The position numbers and the translations under genes are program-made. DNA of 64,000 nucleotides from contig NZ_CP080421.1 of the NCBI RefSeq assembly GCF_019457515.1, positions 868,001-932,000 of the forward strand, given 5' to 3'. Source of the DNA: Shewanella mesophila. Lineage in GTDB: Bacteria > Pseudomonadota > Gammaproteobacteria > Enterobacterales > Shewanellaceae. Positions within the stretch are counted from its first letter, which is position 1, and each line of letters starts with the position of its first letter. Under the pieces are notes generated by a model, which was not told the DNA's origin, searched no databases, and was given only the letters and a program-made list of their open reading frames with translations. This document shows positions 8,453 to 18,105 of the stretch, in pieces.

Positions 8453-8799
8453 TTGCTCCCCAAGATGCCGTTAACTGTGCAGTCCTTGAGCCCATAGATG
8501 TTTCAAGGTGGATATTTGCAGGCATAAAAAACCACCGCTGGTTAAGGCGATGGTTTCTCTGACTAAATTGCTCCCCAAGATGCCGTTAACTGTGTAGCCC
8601 TTGAACCAATAGATGTTTCAAGGTGGATATTTGCAGGCATAAAAAAACCACCGCAGGTTAAGGCGATGGTTTCTCTGATTAAATTGCTCCCCAAGATGCC
8701 GTTAACTGTGTAGCCCTTGAACCAATAGATGTTTCAAGGTGGATATTTGCAGGCATAAAAAAACCACCGCAGGTTAAGGCGATGGTTTCTCTGATTAAA
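8453..8799 (-). repeat. three tandem copies of a 6S-RNA 3'-end plus terminator unit
   Basis: Three units of 115, 116 and 116 bp start at 8453, 8568 and 8684. Each opens (plus strand) with TTGCTCCCCAAGATGCCGTT, which is also the first sequence of the true 6S gene at 8800. On the minus strand a unit reads: a hairpin CCTTGAA...TTCAAGG, the 6S-like tail ending GGGGAGCAA, then a terminator AACCATCGCC-loop-GCGGTGGTT followed by T7. Units 2 and 3 are almost identical; unit 1 has drifted (for example GCAGTCCTTGAGCCC). The array lies directly downstream of ssrS in its transcription direction. Confidence 0.92.
8759..8797 (-). terminator. 6S RNA terminator (first of three or four)
   Basis: On the minus strand AACCATCGCC, TTAACC loop, TGCGGTGGTT and a run of T. 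The same hairpin recurs once per repeat unit at about 8643-8680 and 8525-8560, giving stacked terminators after ssrS. Confidence 0.85.
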
Positions 8800-8984
8800 T
8801 TGCTCCCCAAGATGCCGTTAACGGTGTAGCCCTTGAACCGTAGGTTCAAGGCGGGTAAATGATCAAATCCTAAGGCTTCTCGGTTCGAGCCGAGCTTGCG
8901 CAATGTCATCAAAACATTCACCCTGAGTTTGTAAATATCGGCACAGGGACATAACCGACTCACGCACACCACAGGGAGCAAAAA
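8798..8984 (-). ncRNA. ssrS: 6S RNA
   Basis: The regulatory RNA that mimics an open promoter and sequesters sigma-70 RNA polymerase in stationary phase. On the minus strand, recognisable 6S blocks occur in order: TTGCTCCCTGTGG, CCCTGTGCCGATATTTA, CTCGGCTCG..CCGAGAAGCCTTAGG, CGCCTTGAACC..GGTTCAAGGGCTACA and GGCATCTTGGGGAGCAA. The 5' TTGCTCCC and 3' GGGGAGCAA pair as the closing stem. Length (about 187 nt) and position between zapA and fau match the family. Ends are approximate. Upstream (8990-9050) two hairpins and a TTGACC / ATACTC pair 17 bp apart may be the promoter. A terminator follows at about 8759-8795. Confidence 0.95.
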
Positions 8985-9098
8985 CGTTTCATTGATACTC
9001 TTTTTGAGTATCGAATTGACCTCGACAGGGTCAATCTTATTAAAGCTTAGCTAATTTTCTACTAAGTGTTAGCCAATTTGCTAAGCGTTAGCTAACGA

Positions 9099-9407
9099 TT
9101 AATCATCTTGAGATGAACGCTCAACCAGCGCACTCTCTAAAGTTGATTGCAGCAGACCAATTTTGTCGTCCATCTGCTTTATATAATCTTGATTTTTTTG
9201 CTGTTCTTCTAACAGCTCATAGCCAATATTTAACGCAGCCATGATAGCGATCTCTTCCCTACTCAAATTATTAGTACGGGCACGAAGAGAGCTTAACTGT
9301 TTTTCCAGATTAGCCGCTACATGGCGCAAAGCATCTTCTTGACCAATAGGGCAAGCGATGGAGTAGGTACGGCCCATTAAGCTAATTTCTATAGCATGGC
9401 TACTCAT
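9099..9407 (-). CDS. zapA: cell division protein ZapA
   Basis: A 102-residue FtsZ-bundling protein. The N-terminal globular part (IEISLMGRTYSIACPIGQEDALRHVA) and the following long coiled coil (SREEIAIMAALNIGYELLEEQQK...) are diagnostic. It helps stabilise the Z-ring at midcell. It is the first gene of the conserved minus-strand zapA-ssrS-fau block and is divergent from ygfB. Confidence 0.95.
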   Translation of the reverse strand: MSSHAIEISLMGRTYSIACPIGQEDALRHVAANLEKQLSSLRARTNNLSREEIAIMAALNIGYELLEEQQKNQDYIKQMDDKIGLLQSTLESALVERSSQDD

Positions 9408-9720
9408 TGCGATGTAGATCCTTTTATCATGTTGTTGAGCGGACTATATCGGTCTGAATCTTAAAGTGCAACAAGCGTTGGAGCCTAATAACGCTTTGTT
9501 AGATTAAATGTTGTTTAGATAACCAATAATCGCCTCTCTGCCGCAGAAAACGCGGAAAAATACAACTAAAGATGATAAAAGCGCTTATGTCGCTAAACTC
9601 GGTCTCAACTCTTTCAGGAGGCATGCTTGTTAAGCTGCTCTCGCTCTTTGGTTGTTAGTCTTGGTCGAACTGGCCACTTCTGCTAGCATGTGTACAGATA
9701 AATAATGATTGGAATAAGTT
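9408..9720. other. zapA-ygfB divergent intergenic region
   Basis: A 313-bp gap with no ORF. It must hold the divergent promoters. The short run ATAACCAATAAT near 9518 also occurs inside the element at 2296-2463, which may be a trace of the same repeat family. Nothing else recognised. Confidence 0.5.
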
Positions 9721-10293
9721 ATGGCAACGCCCCCCTCTTTGAGTATTGATAGTTTATTGGCAGAGCTTAATAGCGCTGAAATTGCACAGCATCCTGTAGA
9801 AGTACATGGCTCATTAGTTGGGCTCATTTGTGGTGGTGTGGGGCAAGCGAAAAGTGAATGGTTGAAATCGCTGCTCGAACTTATTAACGATGGCCAGCTG
9901 CCGCCACCTTCGTTAACTCAGTTACTAGAAGAACTCTATCAAGATACCTTAGCCCGTATTACCGATGAAGACTTTGGCTTTACCCCTATGGCACCAGAAG
10001 AGGAGGAGCCTCTCGCTAAGCGAGTTGAAGCGCTGTCCTTATGGGTGCAAAGTTTCTTAACGGGCCTTGCTATCGTGCAGCCAAAGTTGAACCGTGCTTC
10101 TCGGGATGTCAAAGAGGTCATAAACGATCTTGCCGAAATCGCTCAGGTGGAGTTCGATGTTGGCGATGATGATGAATCTGAAGCAGCCTATATTGAGCTA
10201 ATGGAGTTTGCCCGCATGGCAGCGCTGCTGTGTTATGCGGAATTTGGTCGCGAGCAACACGAAAATATAGATCAAGATTCAACAATTCATTAA
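9721..10293 (+). CDS. ygfB: UPF0149 family protein YgfB
   Basis: A 190-residue acidic helical protein of the YgfB/UPF0149 family, identified by HGSLVGLICGG near the N-terminus, GFTPMAPEEEEP in the middle and a closing EFARMAALLCYAEFG. The molecular role is not settled; in Pseudomonas the homologue modulates the AlpA antitermination pathway (family knowledge). It leads the ubiH-ubiI cluster as in many gammaproteobacteria. In E. coli pepP sits between ygfB and ubiH; here it is absent and ubiH follows after 91 bp. Confidence 0.92.
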   Translation: MATPPSLSIDSLLAELNSAEIAQHPVEVHGSLVGLICGGVGQAKSEWLKSLLELINDGQLPPPSLTQLLEELYQDTLARITDEDFGFTPMAPEEEEPLAKRVEALSLWVQSFLTGLAIVQPKLNRASRDVKEVINDLAEIAQVEFDVGDDDESEAAYIELMEFARMAALLCYAEFGREQHENIDQDSTIH

Positions 10294-10384
10294 GACCATT
10301 TCTAGCCTGACAGTCGTGAGTTCGGCTGTCGTTAGCTAAACAGGGGTAGGCATAGCTAAATGCCTGCTAACAAAGAGAAAGTGA

Positions 10385-11665
10385 ATGACCGCTTCGACCT
10401 TAACTCATACACAGAAAGCTCAGACTCAGAATACGCCAGTGCCAGATGAGTTCGACATCGCTATTGTTGGTGGTGCCATGGCTGGTGCGACGTTAGCGTT
10501 AGGGCTAGCCAAACTGTCAGAAGAGCTTAAACGTCCTCTTAAAATAGCGCTAATTGAGGCGAGTCGCCCCGGCGCTGAGCATCCAGGCTTCGATGCTCGC
10601 TCGATTGCCATCGCCCAAGGTTCTGTTTTCGAACTCACGCGCTTGGGACTCTGGCCAAAGCTTATGCATCTTGGCACCGCTATTGAAAACATTCATGTCT
10701 CCGATCGTGGTCATTTCGGCATGACTACCCTCAATGCCAATGACTTTCATCTGCCTTATCTCGGTCAAGTGGTGGAGTTACAGCGAGTCGGTGCGGCGCT
10801 ATTTAGCTTACTCGATAAACAGCAGGTTAAGCTTTACTGCCCCGCTAAGGTTGCCACTATTACAGCCGGGGTCGATAGCAATCAACTGCTGTTAGATGAC
10901 GGTCATCAGTTTAACGCTAAGTTAGTAGTGGCCGCCGATGGACTCAATTCTATTGTTAGGCGCGACTTTAAATTACCACTTGAGCAGGTCGATTTTGAAC
11001 AAGTCGCGGTGGTGGCTAATATCGCTACCGATAAGCCTCACGAACAATGGGCGTTTGAGCGCTTTACTGGCACAGGGCCATTAGCCCTATTGCCAATGGC
11101 TAATGTCGACGGTCAGGCGAGGGTATCCCTTGTGTGGGCCTTATCACCAGAAAAAGCACAGCAGATGTTAGCGGCATCGAAAGCGCAATTTTTATCAACA
11201 CTGCAAAGTGATTTTGGTTTTAGGGCTGGGGAGTTTATCGATGTGGGTGAGCGTCACGCCTATCCTCTAAAACTTTCTTATATGCAAAGGCCTATCTATC
11301 AACGCACCGTCTTTATTGGCAATGCCGCCCAGACGCTGCATCCTATCGCCGGGCAAGGCTTTAACCTAGGATTGCGAGATCTAGTGTGTTTAATCGATCA
11401 GGTGCGCACAGCGTTAATCCATGATGAAGATATTGGCGGTGCTAAGCTGACTCACCAATACCTCGCCGAGCGCACTGATGATAGAGAGTCCACCATTAAC
11501 AACGTCGAGTTTTTAGTGCGCGGCTTCTCTAATCAGTATTGGCCACTGGTCGCCGGACGTAACTTGGGCCTTCGACTGCTTTCGTGGTGCCCACCGCTTA
11601 AAACGCCTATCGCTCGAAAGGCAATGGGCTGGAAATCACCTCAGACAACGACTTCGTTTTTATAA
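10385..11665 (+). CDS. ubiH: 2-octaprenyl-6-methoxyphenol hydroxylase
   Basis: A 426-residue FAD-dependent aromatic hydroxylase of ubiquinone biosynthesis (C1 hydroxylation step). Visible: the Rossmann FAD loop IVGGAMAGATLALGLAKL, FDARSIAIAQGS typical of UbiH, the DG motif VVAADGLNSIVRR, and the second FAD motif IGNAAQTLHPIAGQGFNLGLRDL. The N-terminus carries about 22 extra residues before the Rossmann strand. It lies 11 bp upstream of its paralogue ubiI, so the two are co-translated or at least co-transcribed. Confidence 0.95.
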   Translation: MTASTLTHTQKAQTQNTPVPDEFDIAIVGGAMAGATLALGLAKLSEELKRPLKIALIEASRPGAEHPGFDARSIAIAQGSVFELTRLGLWPKLMHLGTAIENIHVSDRGHFGMTTLNANDFHLPYLGQVVELQRVGAALFSLLDKQQVKLYCPAKVATITAGVDSNQLLLDDGHQFNAKLVVAADGLNSIVRRDFKLPLEQVDFEQVAVVANIATDKPHEQWAFERFTGTGPLALLPMANVDGQARVSLVWALSPEKAQQMLAASKAQFLSTLQSDFGFRAGEFIDVGERHAYPLKLSYMQRPIYQRTVFIGNAAQTLHPIAGQGFNLGLRDLVCLIDQVRTALIHDEDIGGAKLTHQYLAERTDDRESTINNVEFLVRGFSNQYWPLVAGRNLGLRLLSWCPPLKTPIARKAMGWKSPQTTTSFL

Positions 11666-11676
11666 AGGATAATCCT

Positions 11677-12885
11677 ATGTTCAGTACACAAACCTATGAT
11701 GTAGCCATTGTTGGTGGTGGTATGGTGGGACTGGCAACCGCCATAGGCCTTGCAATGGAAGAGTTGCGAGTCGTGGTTATCGATGCGGGCGAAACCCAAG
11801 CCGTTTCGGGAGGGGCTCGTTTGCGCGTCAGCGCGATTAATAAGGCGAGCCAACGTTTACTCACCCATCTTGGCGCTTGGGCTTATGTCGATGAATCTCG
11901 TATCGGGCCCTATCAAAAGATGGCCGTATGGGACAAGGATGGCCTAGGTAAAATAGGTTTCGATGCGCACAGTATTAGCGAGCAGACCCTAGGCAGCATT
12001 ATTGAAAACGATAACATTGCTCATGGGCTAGCGACTCGAGTTGCTGAACTGAGTGAAATCACCCACCTTGAAAATCGCCGTTTAGATAAAATTGCCTTTG
12101 GCGAGCGAGAAGCCTGGCTCACTTTAGATAATGGCGACAACTTGTCGGCAGCCTTAGTGATTGGCGCCGATGGGGCTAATTCGTGGGTGCGCGATCAGTG
12201 TAAGATCCCGATGACCTTTTGGGATTATGGTCATCATGCCCTCGTGGCCTCGATCCGCACAGAACTCCCCCACAACGACACCGCTAGGCAGGTATTTCTT
12301 AGCGAGGGTCCATTAGCATTTTTACCTCTATTTGAACCCGATCTCTGCTCTATCGTGTGGTCGGTGCCACCTACCAAGGCGCAAGCGCTATTAGATGGCG
12401 ACACCACAGAATTTGAGCGCAGCCTCACCGCTGCATTCGACGGTAAGCTTGGGATGTGTAAGTTAGCCAGTGAGCTACAAGCCTTTCCGCTGCGCATGCG
12501 TTATGCCCGCCACTTTGCTCGCCACCGTTTGGTTTTGGTTGGGGATGCGGCCCACACCATCCATCCGTTAGCTGGCCAGGGCGTTAACTTAGGTTTCCTC
12601 GATGCCGCCGCCACCATTGAATCCCTCGCAGAGCTTAAGCGTAAAGGTAAAGATATTGGTGATTATGCTAATTTGCGTCCACTAGAGCGCTGGCGTAAAG
12701 CCGATGCATTGGAGATGATTGCCGCAATGGAGGGCTTTAAGCGCTTATTCGATGGCAGTAATCCAATTAAGAAAGCGCTGCGAGATCTTGGCCTAAACTT
12801 GGTCGATAACTTTTCTCCTGTGAAAACACTGTTTATGCAGCAGGCGATGGGTAACAAATCTCGTCTGCCGACGCTGTGCAAATAG
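11677..12885 (+). CDS. ubiI: 2-octaprenylphenol hydroxylase (VisC/UbiI)
   Basis: A 402-residue paralogue of UbiH responsible for C5 hydroxylation in aerobic ubiquinone synthesis. FAD motifs IVGGGMVGLATAIGLAME, VIGADGANSWVR and VGDAAHTIHPLAGQGVNLGFLD are intact; the last is the UbiI/VisC form. It follows ubiH with a spacer carrying AAAGGAT and is followed by an unusually long gap before gcvT. Confidence 0.94.
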   Translation: MFSTQTYDVAIVGGGMVGLATAIGLAMEELRVVVIDAGETQAVSGGARLRVSAINKASQRLLTHLGAWAYVDESRIGPYQKMAVWDKDGLGKIGFDAHSISEQTLGSIIENDNIAHGLATRVAELSEITHLENRRLDKIAFGEREAWLTLDNGDNLSAALVIGADGANSWVRDQCKIPMTFWDYGHHALVASIRTELPHNDTARQVFLSEGPLAFLPLFEPDLCSIVWSVPPTKAQALLDGDTTEFERSLTAAFDGKLGMCKLASELQAFPLRMRYARHFARHRLVLVGDAAHTIHPLAGQGVNLGFLDAAATIESLAELKRKGKDIGDYANLRPLERWRKADALEMIAAMEGFKRLFDGSNPIKKALRDLGLNLVDNFSPVKTLFMQQAMGNKSRLPTLCK

Positions 12886-13346
12886 CCGCTGAGAAAATAA
12901 CAGATTTTTATTATTTTATTTTTAAATACAGACGCTTGAGGTTTTTTCATTTCGACGGCTCTTTTTTATGTAAAAAAACTACATTTTTAACATGAGAAAA
13001 AGTAATGCTAAAACCGTTCGGATTAGAAAATTCTCTTGTATACAAAACTGTGACGCAAGGTATAATTTCGCCGCATTTTGATACCATTGACCATGTTTAG
13101 ACTAAGCGTGGTCGATGCATCTTATTCAACGCAATTGATGCAAAAATTCATCTTTGCAATCACATCCTGGCCCAACGTACCCTACGTTCAGGTGTGTCTA
13201 TAAAGCACACTTAGGTGCCGCATAGTTAAGACTAAATTGATAAATGAGTTGGTTGCCGAACCTATCGGTCAGGTCATTACCTTTACGTTTTCGTTATGTG
13301 GTTGCTGCCAGGCAAGACCCGAAAAGGGCATAAAGAAGAGATAATA
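12886..13346 (+). promoter_or_regulatory. gcv promoter with operator-like palindrome and ~275-nt leader
   Basis: A clear -10 TATAAT lies at 13061-13066. The palindrome TTGTATACAA (13036-13045) covers the -35 position, with a 19-bp spacer if TTGTAT is the -35. Transcription from here would leave about 275 nt of leader before gcvT, with possible hairpins (GTGTG..CACAC near 13193-13211, ACGTA..TACGT near 13177-13190). I could not match the leader to the glycine riboswitch consensus. The 5' part (12886-13000) is AT-rich and unremarkable. Confidence 0.5.
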
Positions 13347-14441
13347 ATGGCTAATAAAACTGTACTCTTTAATAAGCACTTGGAATCTAATGCCAAGATG
13401 GTTGACTTCCATGGTTGGGACATGCCGCTAAACTACGGCTCTCAAATTGAAGAACACCACGCTGTACGTCAAGACGCAGGTATGTTTGACGTCTCTCATA
13501 TGACAGTGGTTGATGTCACGGGTAGCGAGGCCTGTGAATTTCTACGTAAGCTATTGGCCAACGACGTAGCCAAATTAAAAGTACCTGGTAAGGCGCTTTA
13601 TGGCGGCATGCTAGACCACAATGCTGGCGTGATCGACGACCTCATCACCTATTATCTCACTGACACTCATTACCGTGTGGTCGTTAACTCTGCGACTCGT
13701 GAAAAAGACTTAGCTTGGATCAATGAGCAAGTTAAAGGCTTCGATGTCACGATTACTGAGCGTCCTGAGCTGGCGATGATTGCCGTTCAAGGCCCTAACG
13801 CTAAAGCCAAAGCGGCAATCGTATTTACTGCCGAGCAAAATGCTGCAGTAGAAGGAATGAAGCCTTTCTTTGGTGTGCAATCTGGCTCCTTGTTTATTGC
13901 CACTACTGGTTATACCGGTGAAGCGGGTTACGAGATCATTGTCCCTGAAGATGAAGCGGCCGCCCTTTGGCAAGCATTACTCGACAATGGCGTTAAGCCA
14001 TGTGGTTTAGGTGCCCGTGACACGCTTCGTTTAGAAGCAGGCATGAACCTATATGGCTTAGATATGGACGAAAGCGTTAACCCGCTCGCGGCCAACATGG
14101 GCTGGACCATCGCGTGGGAACCACAAGATCGTGACTTTATCGGTCGTGAAGCGTTAACCGCTATTAAGGCCGCTGGAACAGATAAGCTTGTGGGCTTGGT
14201 GATGGAAGAGAAGGGCGTTATCCGTCCTGGCATGTCAGTGTTCTTTACCGACGCTGATGGCGTTGAACAACAAGGCACTATTACCAGTGGTACATTCTCG
14301 CCAACCTTAGGCTATTCTATTGCAATGGCGCGTGTACCTAATTCTGTTGGTGAAGTCGCAGAAGTAGATATGCGTAAAAAGCGTGTGGCTGTTAAAGTTA
14401 TCGCACCTAGCTTTGTACGCAACGGTAAACAAGCTTTCTAA
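13347..14441 (+). CDS. gcvT: glycine cleavage system T protein (aminomethyltransferase)
   Basis: 364 residues. It transfers the aminomethyl carbon from GcvH-lipoate to tetrahydrofolate, releasing ammonia. Signatures: [56 protein letters not shown] and a C-terminal RKKRVAVKV. An in-frame open stretch begins at 13296, but the ATG at 13347 follows AAGAAGAG and starts the conserved domain, so it is chosen. First gene of gcvT-gcvH-gcvP. Confidence 0.97.
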   Translation: MANKTVLFNKHLESNAKMVDFHGWDMPLNYGSQIEEHHAVRQDAGMFDVSHMTVVDVTGSEACEFLRKLLANDVAKLKVPGKALYGGMLDHNAGVIDDLITYYLTDTHYRVVVNSATREKDLAWINEQVKGFDVTITERPELAMIAVQGPNAKAKAAIVFTAEQNAAVEGMKPFFGVQSGSLFIATTGYTGEAGYEIIVPEDEAAALWQALLDNGVKPCGLGARDTLRLEAGMNLYGLDMDESVNPLAANMGWTIAWEPQDRDFIGREALTAIKAAGTDKLVGLVMEEKGVIRPGMSVFFTDADGVEQQGTITSGTFSPTLGYSIAMARVPNSVGEVAEVDMRKKRVAVKVIAPSFVRNGKQAF

Positions 14442-14443
14442 TA

Positions 14444-14559
14444 AGTTGACGAGGCAATAGCCAATTGGGCTATTTGAGGGATTAAAGTCGCAAATGAGAT
14501 TGTTCAATTGCGCGCTAGCTCCACAAATAGCCAAAGAATTTGGGCTAACCTCGTCAACT
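14444..14559. repeat. long-range inverted repeat between gcvT and gcvH
   Basis: Perfect 11-bp arms AGTTGACGAGG (14444-14454) and CCTCGTCAACT (14549-14559) enclose 94 nt. Inside lies a hairpin AATAGCC-AATT-GGGCTATT, and AATAGCC/GGGCTA also recurs near the right arm. It may fold in the gcv mRNA as a stability or processing element. There is no T-run, so it is not a canonical terminator. Confidence 0.8.
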
Positions 14560-14648
14560 AGCAAGTAACCGAACTTATGTCTTAACAGTAACAATCAACG
14601 CATTGTCTGATTAGTAAATTTAGCATTACGGAACAAGGAACAAAAACA

Positions 14649-15038
14649 ATGAGCAATATTCCAGCTGAACTCAAATACGCTTCTTCACACGAATGGATCC
14701 GCAAGGAGTCAGACGGTTCATACACTGTTGGTATCAGCGAACATGCCCAAGAACTACTCGGTGATATGGTATTCGTTGAGCTACCAGAAGTTGGCGATAC
14801 GGTTAGCGCTGGCGATGACTGCGCCGTTGCTGAGTCTGTAAAAGCCGCATCTGACATCTACGCACCAATCTCTGGTGAAGTGATCGCAGTAAACGAATCA
14901 CTAGAAGATTCTCCAGAGCTAGTTAATAGTGATGCATACGGTGACGGTTGGTTCTTCCGCATAATGCCTTCTGATGAATCAGAAATAGACAGCTTGCTTG
15001 ATGCCGAAGGTTATCAAGAAGTTATCGACGAAGAGTAA
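14649..15038 (+). CDS. gcvH: glycine cleavage system H protein
   Basis: A 129-residue lipoyl carrier that shuttles the aminomethyl group between GcvP, GcvT and Lpd. The lipoylation site is the Lys in [13 protein letters not shown]. The N-terminal [12 protein letters not shown] and the C-terminal WFFRIMPSD are typical. A good AAGGAA ribosome site precedes the ATG. A strong terminator follows, so gcvP may depend partly on read-through or its own promoter. Confidence 0.97.
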   Translation: MSNIPAELKYASSHEWIRKESDGSYTVGISEHAQELLGDMVFVELPEVGDTVSAGDDCAVAESVKAASDIYAPISGEVIAVNESLEDSPELVNSDAYGDGWFFRIMPSDESEIDSLLDAEGYQEVIDEE

Positions 15039-15048
15039 GCGTCGATAT

Positions 15049-15087
15049 CAACAAAGCCCCGTGACAATGTGACATGGGGCTTTGTTC
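15049..15087 (+). terminator. terminator between gcvH and gcvP
   Basis: Stem AACAAAGCCCC paired with GGGGCTTTGTT, extended by GTGAC/.. bases around a small loop, followed by CGTTAT. The stem is strong but the T-tract is short, so partial read-through into gcvP is likely. Confidence 0.7.
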
Positions 15088-15172
15088 GTTATACAGCCCA
15101 ACATTAAAAACGAGACCGGTAACACCACCCCCCTACAGGTAGGATACTGGCAAATATGGAACTAGGTTTAAC

Positions 15173-18061
15173 ATGACCAAAGAAACACTCACTCAGTTAG
15201 AGCAGCACGAACTATTTATCCGTCGTCACGTTGGCCCGGACAGCGCTGAACAGCAAGAGATGCTGAACTTCGTTGGTGCAGAATCTTTAGAAGATTTAAC
15301 ACAGCAGATCGTACCTGAGTCGATTCGTCTAGGCCGCGACCTTGCGGTTGGCAGTGCATGTGGCGAAGCCGAAGGTATGGCCGCTATTCGCGCCATTGCC
15401 GATAAAAACAAGGTGTTTAAAAGCTACATCGGCATGGGTTACCACGGCACACTAGTGCCAAGTGTTATCCAGCGCAACGTGCTTGAAAACCCAGGTTGGT
15501 ACACAGCCTACACTCCATATCAGCCAGAAATCGCTCAAGGTCGTCTAGAAGCTATTCTAAACTTCCAACAGGTGTCGATGGATCTAACCGGTCTTGATTT
15601 AGCCTCAGCATCATTACTCGATGAAGCAACCGCAGCTGCCGAAGCAATGGCGCTGGCGAAACGCGTCTCTAAGGCTAAAAAAGCCAATATCTTCTTCGTT
15701 GCCGATGACGTATTCCCACAAACTGTCGACGTGGTGAAAACCCGCGCCGAGTGTTTTGGTTTTGAGGTTGTGACTGGCCCAGCAGAAGAGGCCGTTAACT
15801 ACGAGCTATTTGGCGCTATGTTCCAGTACAGCAACCGCCATGGTGAAATTCGTGATTTCACCGAGCTATTTGCTGCGCTAAAAGAGAAAAAAGCGGTCGT
15901 TACCGTTGCAGCCGACATCATGTCACTGGTCATGCTTAAATCACCAGGTGCCATGGGCGCAGATGTTGTTTTTGGTAGCGCGCAGCGTTTTGGCGTACCA
16001 ATGGGCTTTGGTGGTCCACACGCGGCATTCTTCGTCTCTCGTGACGAGCACAAGCGTTCACTTCCGGGTCGTATTATCGGTGTATCACAAGATGCTCGCG
16101 GTAATCGCGCACTGCGTATGGCAATGCAAACTCGTGAGCAACATATCCGCCGCGAAAAAGCCAACTCAAACATCTGTACTGCACAGGTGTTATTGGCCAA
16201 CATGGCCTCTTTCTACGCCGTATTCCATGGCCCACAAGGGCTTAAAACCATTGCTCAGCGTATTAACCGTCTTGCCGATATCTTGGGCGCAGGCCTAAGC
16301 GCTAAGGGCGTAGAACTGGTCAACAAGACTTGGTTCGATACCGTTTCATTTAAGCTTGCCGATAGTGCTGCCGTTGTTGCACGCTCAGCTGCTGCGGGTG
16401 TTAACCTACGTGTTGATAGCGATGGTATCTTAGGGGTAAGCATCTCTGAGCCAACGACTCGCGCCGATATTACTCAGCTATTTGATGTCATTTTAGGTGA
16501 AGGTCATGGCTTAGACGTTGCTGCAATCGATGCCAGCATTGTGGCTAATGGCAGTAGTTCAATTCCTGCTGAGCTTGTGCGTACCGATGCTATCTTGACT
16601 CACCCAACGTTTAATCGCTACCAAAGCGAAACCGAGATGATGCGTTACATCAAGCGTCTCGAAAACAAAGATTTAGCCCTAAACCACTCTATGATCTCGT
16701 TAGGCTCATGCACCATGAAGCTAAACGCGGCAACAGAGATGATGCCCGTTAGCTGGCCAGAGTTTGGCAACATGCACCCATTCTGCCCACAAGATCAGGC
16801 GCAAGGTTATGCCGAGCTTATCGAAGAGCTATCAAGATGGCTTGTTGATATCACGGGATACGACGCGGTTTGCATGCAGCCAAACTCAGGTGCACAGGGT
16901 GAATACGCGGGCCTATTAGCCATTAAGAAATACCATGAATCACGTGGCGACGCGCACAGAAACATCTGTCTAATCCCACAATCGGCTCACGGTACTAACC
17001 CAGCGTCAGCACAGCTTGCGGGCATGAAAGTCGTGGTTACCGCATGTGACAAAGCGGGTAACGTCGATCTGGAAGATCTCAAGATTAAAGCTGCCGAAGT
17101 GGCCGAAAATCTTTCATGCATCATGGTCACTTACCCATCGACTCACGGTGTGTATGAAGAAACCATCGGCGAGATCTGCGAGATCATCCATAACCATGGT
17201 GGTCAGGTTTACCTCGATGGTGCCAACATGAACGCGCAGGTGGGCTTAACCTCTCCTGGTTTCATCGGTGCCGACGTGTCTCACCTTAACCTGCATAAAA
17301 CCTTCGCGATCCCACATGGCGGCGGCGGACCAGGTATGGGTCCTATTGGTGTTAAAGCTCACCTTGCGCCATTTGTTGCTGGTCACGCCGTGGTTAAACA
17401 TGGTCGTGAATCAGACAACAACGGCGCTGTATCGGCTGCACCATACGGTAGCGCTAGCATTTTGCCTATCACTTGGATGTACATTAAGTTACTGGGTTTC
17501 CAAGGCTTAAGACAATCTACCCAAGTGGCACTGCTTAACGCTAACTACATGATGAAGAAGCTATCTGCTCATTATCCAGTGCTTTACACTGGCCGTAATG
17601 ACCGCGTTGCTCACGAATGTATTATCGATCTGCGCCCGCTTAAAGAAGCGTCTGGCGTGACCGAAATGGATATCGCTAAGCGTCTAAACGACTATGGTTT
17701 CCACGCGCCAACCATGAGTTTCCCTGTTGCTGGAACCTTAATGATAGAGCCAACCGAATCTGAGTCTAAAGTTGAGCTAGATAGATTCATCGATGCGATG
17801 ATCTCAATTCGTGGCGAAATCGCCCGAGTAGAAGCAGGCGAGTGGCCAGTGGATAACAACCCACTGCACAATGCGCCACACACCATGGCTGACATCATGG
17901 ACAGCGAGTTTGATTCACGTCCATACAGCCGTGAAATGGCGGTCTTCCCAAGCGCCGCGGTTAAGGCTAACAAGTTCTGGCCAACGGTTAACCGTATCGA
18001 TGACGTTTATGGCGACCGTAATTTGATGTGTTCTTGTGCACCGATTGACGACTATAAGTAA
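15173..18061 (+). CDS. gcvP: glycine dehydrogenase (decarboxylating), P protein
   Basis: A 962-residue PLP enzyme that decarboxylates glycine and loads the aminomethyl group on GcvH. Single-chain form with both halves. Visible: [14 protein letters not shown] at the start, [39 protein letters not shown], and the PLP-lysine site [20 protein letters not shown]. The C-terminus ends [13 protein letters not shown], a highly conserved tail. The Tn7-like element is inserted 41-45 bp beyond its stop codon in the orientation expected if its targeting protein recognises this conserved 3' end. Confidence 0.98.
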   Translation: MTKETLTQLEQHELFIRRHVGPDSAEQQEMLNFVGAESLEDLTQQIVPESIRLGRDLAVGSACGEAEGMAAIRAIADKNKVFKSYIGMGYHGTLVPSVIQRNVLENPGWYTAYTPYQPEIAQGRLEAILNFQQVSMDLTGLDLASASLLDEATAAAEAMALAKRVSKAKKANIFFVADDVFPQTVDVVKTRAECFGFEVVTGPAEEAVNYELFGAMFQYSNRHGEIRDFTELFAALKEKKAVVTVAADIMSLVMLKSPGAMGADVVFGSAQRFGVPMGFGGPHAAFFVSRDEHKRSLPGRIIGVSQDARGNRALRMAMQTREQHIRREKANSNICTAQVLLANMASFYAVFHGPQGLKTIAQRINRLADILGAGLSAKGVELVNKTWFDTVSFKLADSAAVVARSAAAGVNLRVDSDGILGVSISEPTTRADITQLFDVILGEGHGLDVAAIDASIVANGSSSIPAELVRTDAILTHPTFNRYQSETEMMRYIKRLENKDLALNHSMISLGSCTMKLNAATEMMPVSWPEFGNMHPFCPQDQAQGYAELIEELSRWLVDITGYDAVCMQPNSGAQGEYAGLLAIKKYHESRGDAHRNICLIPQSAHGTNPASAQLAGMKVVVTACDKAGNVDLEDLKIKAAEVAENLSCIMVTYPSTHGVYEETIGEICEIIHNHGGQVYLDGANMNAQVGLTSPGFIGADVSHLNLHKTFAIPHGGGGPGMGPIGVKAHLAPFVAGHAVVKHGRESDNNGAVSAAPYGSASILPITWMYIKLLGFQGLRQSTQVALLNANYMMKKLSAHYPVLYTGRNDRVAHECIIDLRPLKEASGVTEMDIAKRLNDYGFHAPTMSFPVAGTLMIEPTESESKVELDRFIDAMISIRGEIARVEAGEWPVDNNPLHNAPHTMADIMDSEFDSRPYSREMAVFPSAAVKANKFWPTVNRIDDVYGDRNLMCSCAPIDDYK

Positions 18062-18063
18062 AA

Positions 18064-18105
18064 TGGTCACTTAGCCTCGATAATGCTGCGTTGAACCTCG
18101 CTTCG
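18064..18105. repeat. dispersed repeat, left half, interrupted by the transposon
   Basis: The 37 bp from 18064 to 18100 match 52648-52684 at about 33 of 37 positions (shared core CTCGATAATGC and CGTTGAACCTCG). The continuation beyond the transposon (from 32169: CATCGCCAGCGACGTAATTATG) resembles 51957-51978 (TCGCCAGCGACGCAATTATG). The transposon therefore split a short genomic repeat lying just behind gcvP. Confidence 0.75.

Noticed and set aside
8391..8799. CRISPR array
   Set aside because: The 7-bp units have no spacers, and the 115-116-bp units repeat along their full length rather than alternating with unique spacers.
8679..8981. 100-codon minus-strand open frame over the 6S region
   Set aside because: It coincides with the highly structured 6S RNA and one repeat unit; composition follows the RNA, not a protein.
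12886..13346. glycine riboswitch upstream of gcvT
   Set aside because: The leader lacks the GGAGAG / ACCGAAGGGGCAA conserved blocks that I would expect, singly or in tandem.
18101..18105. CTTCG as the target duplication
   Set aside because: The right flank reads TTCGT, not CTTCG. TTCGT on both sides fits better, although it shares one T with the left terminus; the 1-bp ambiguity is kept in the boundary note.
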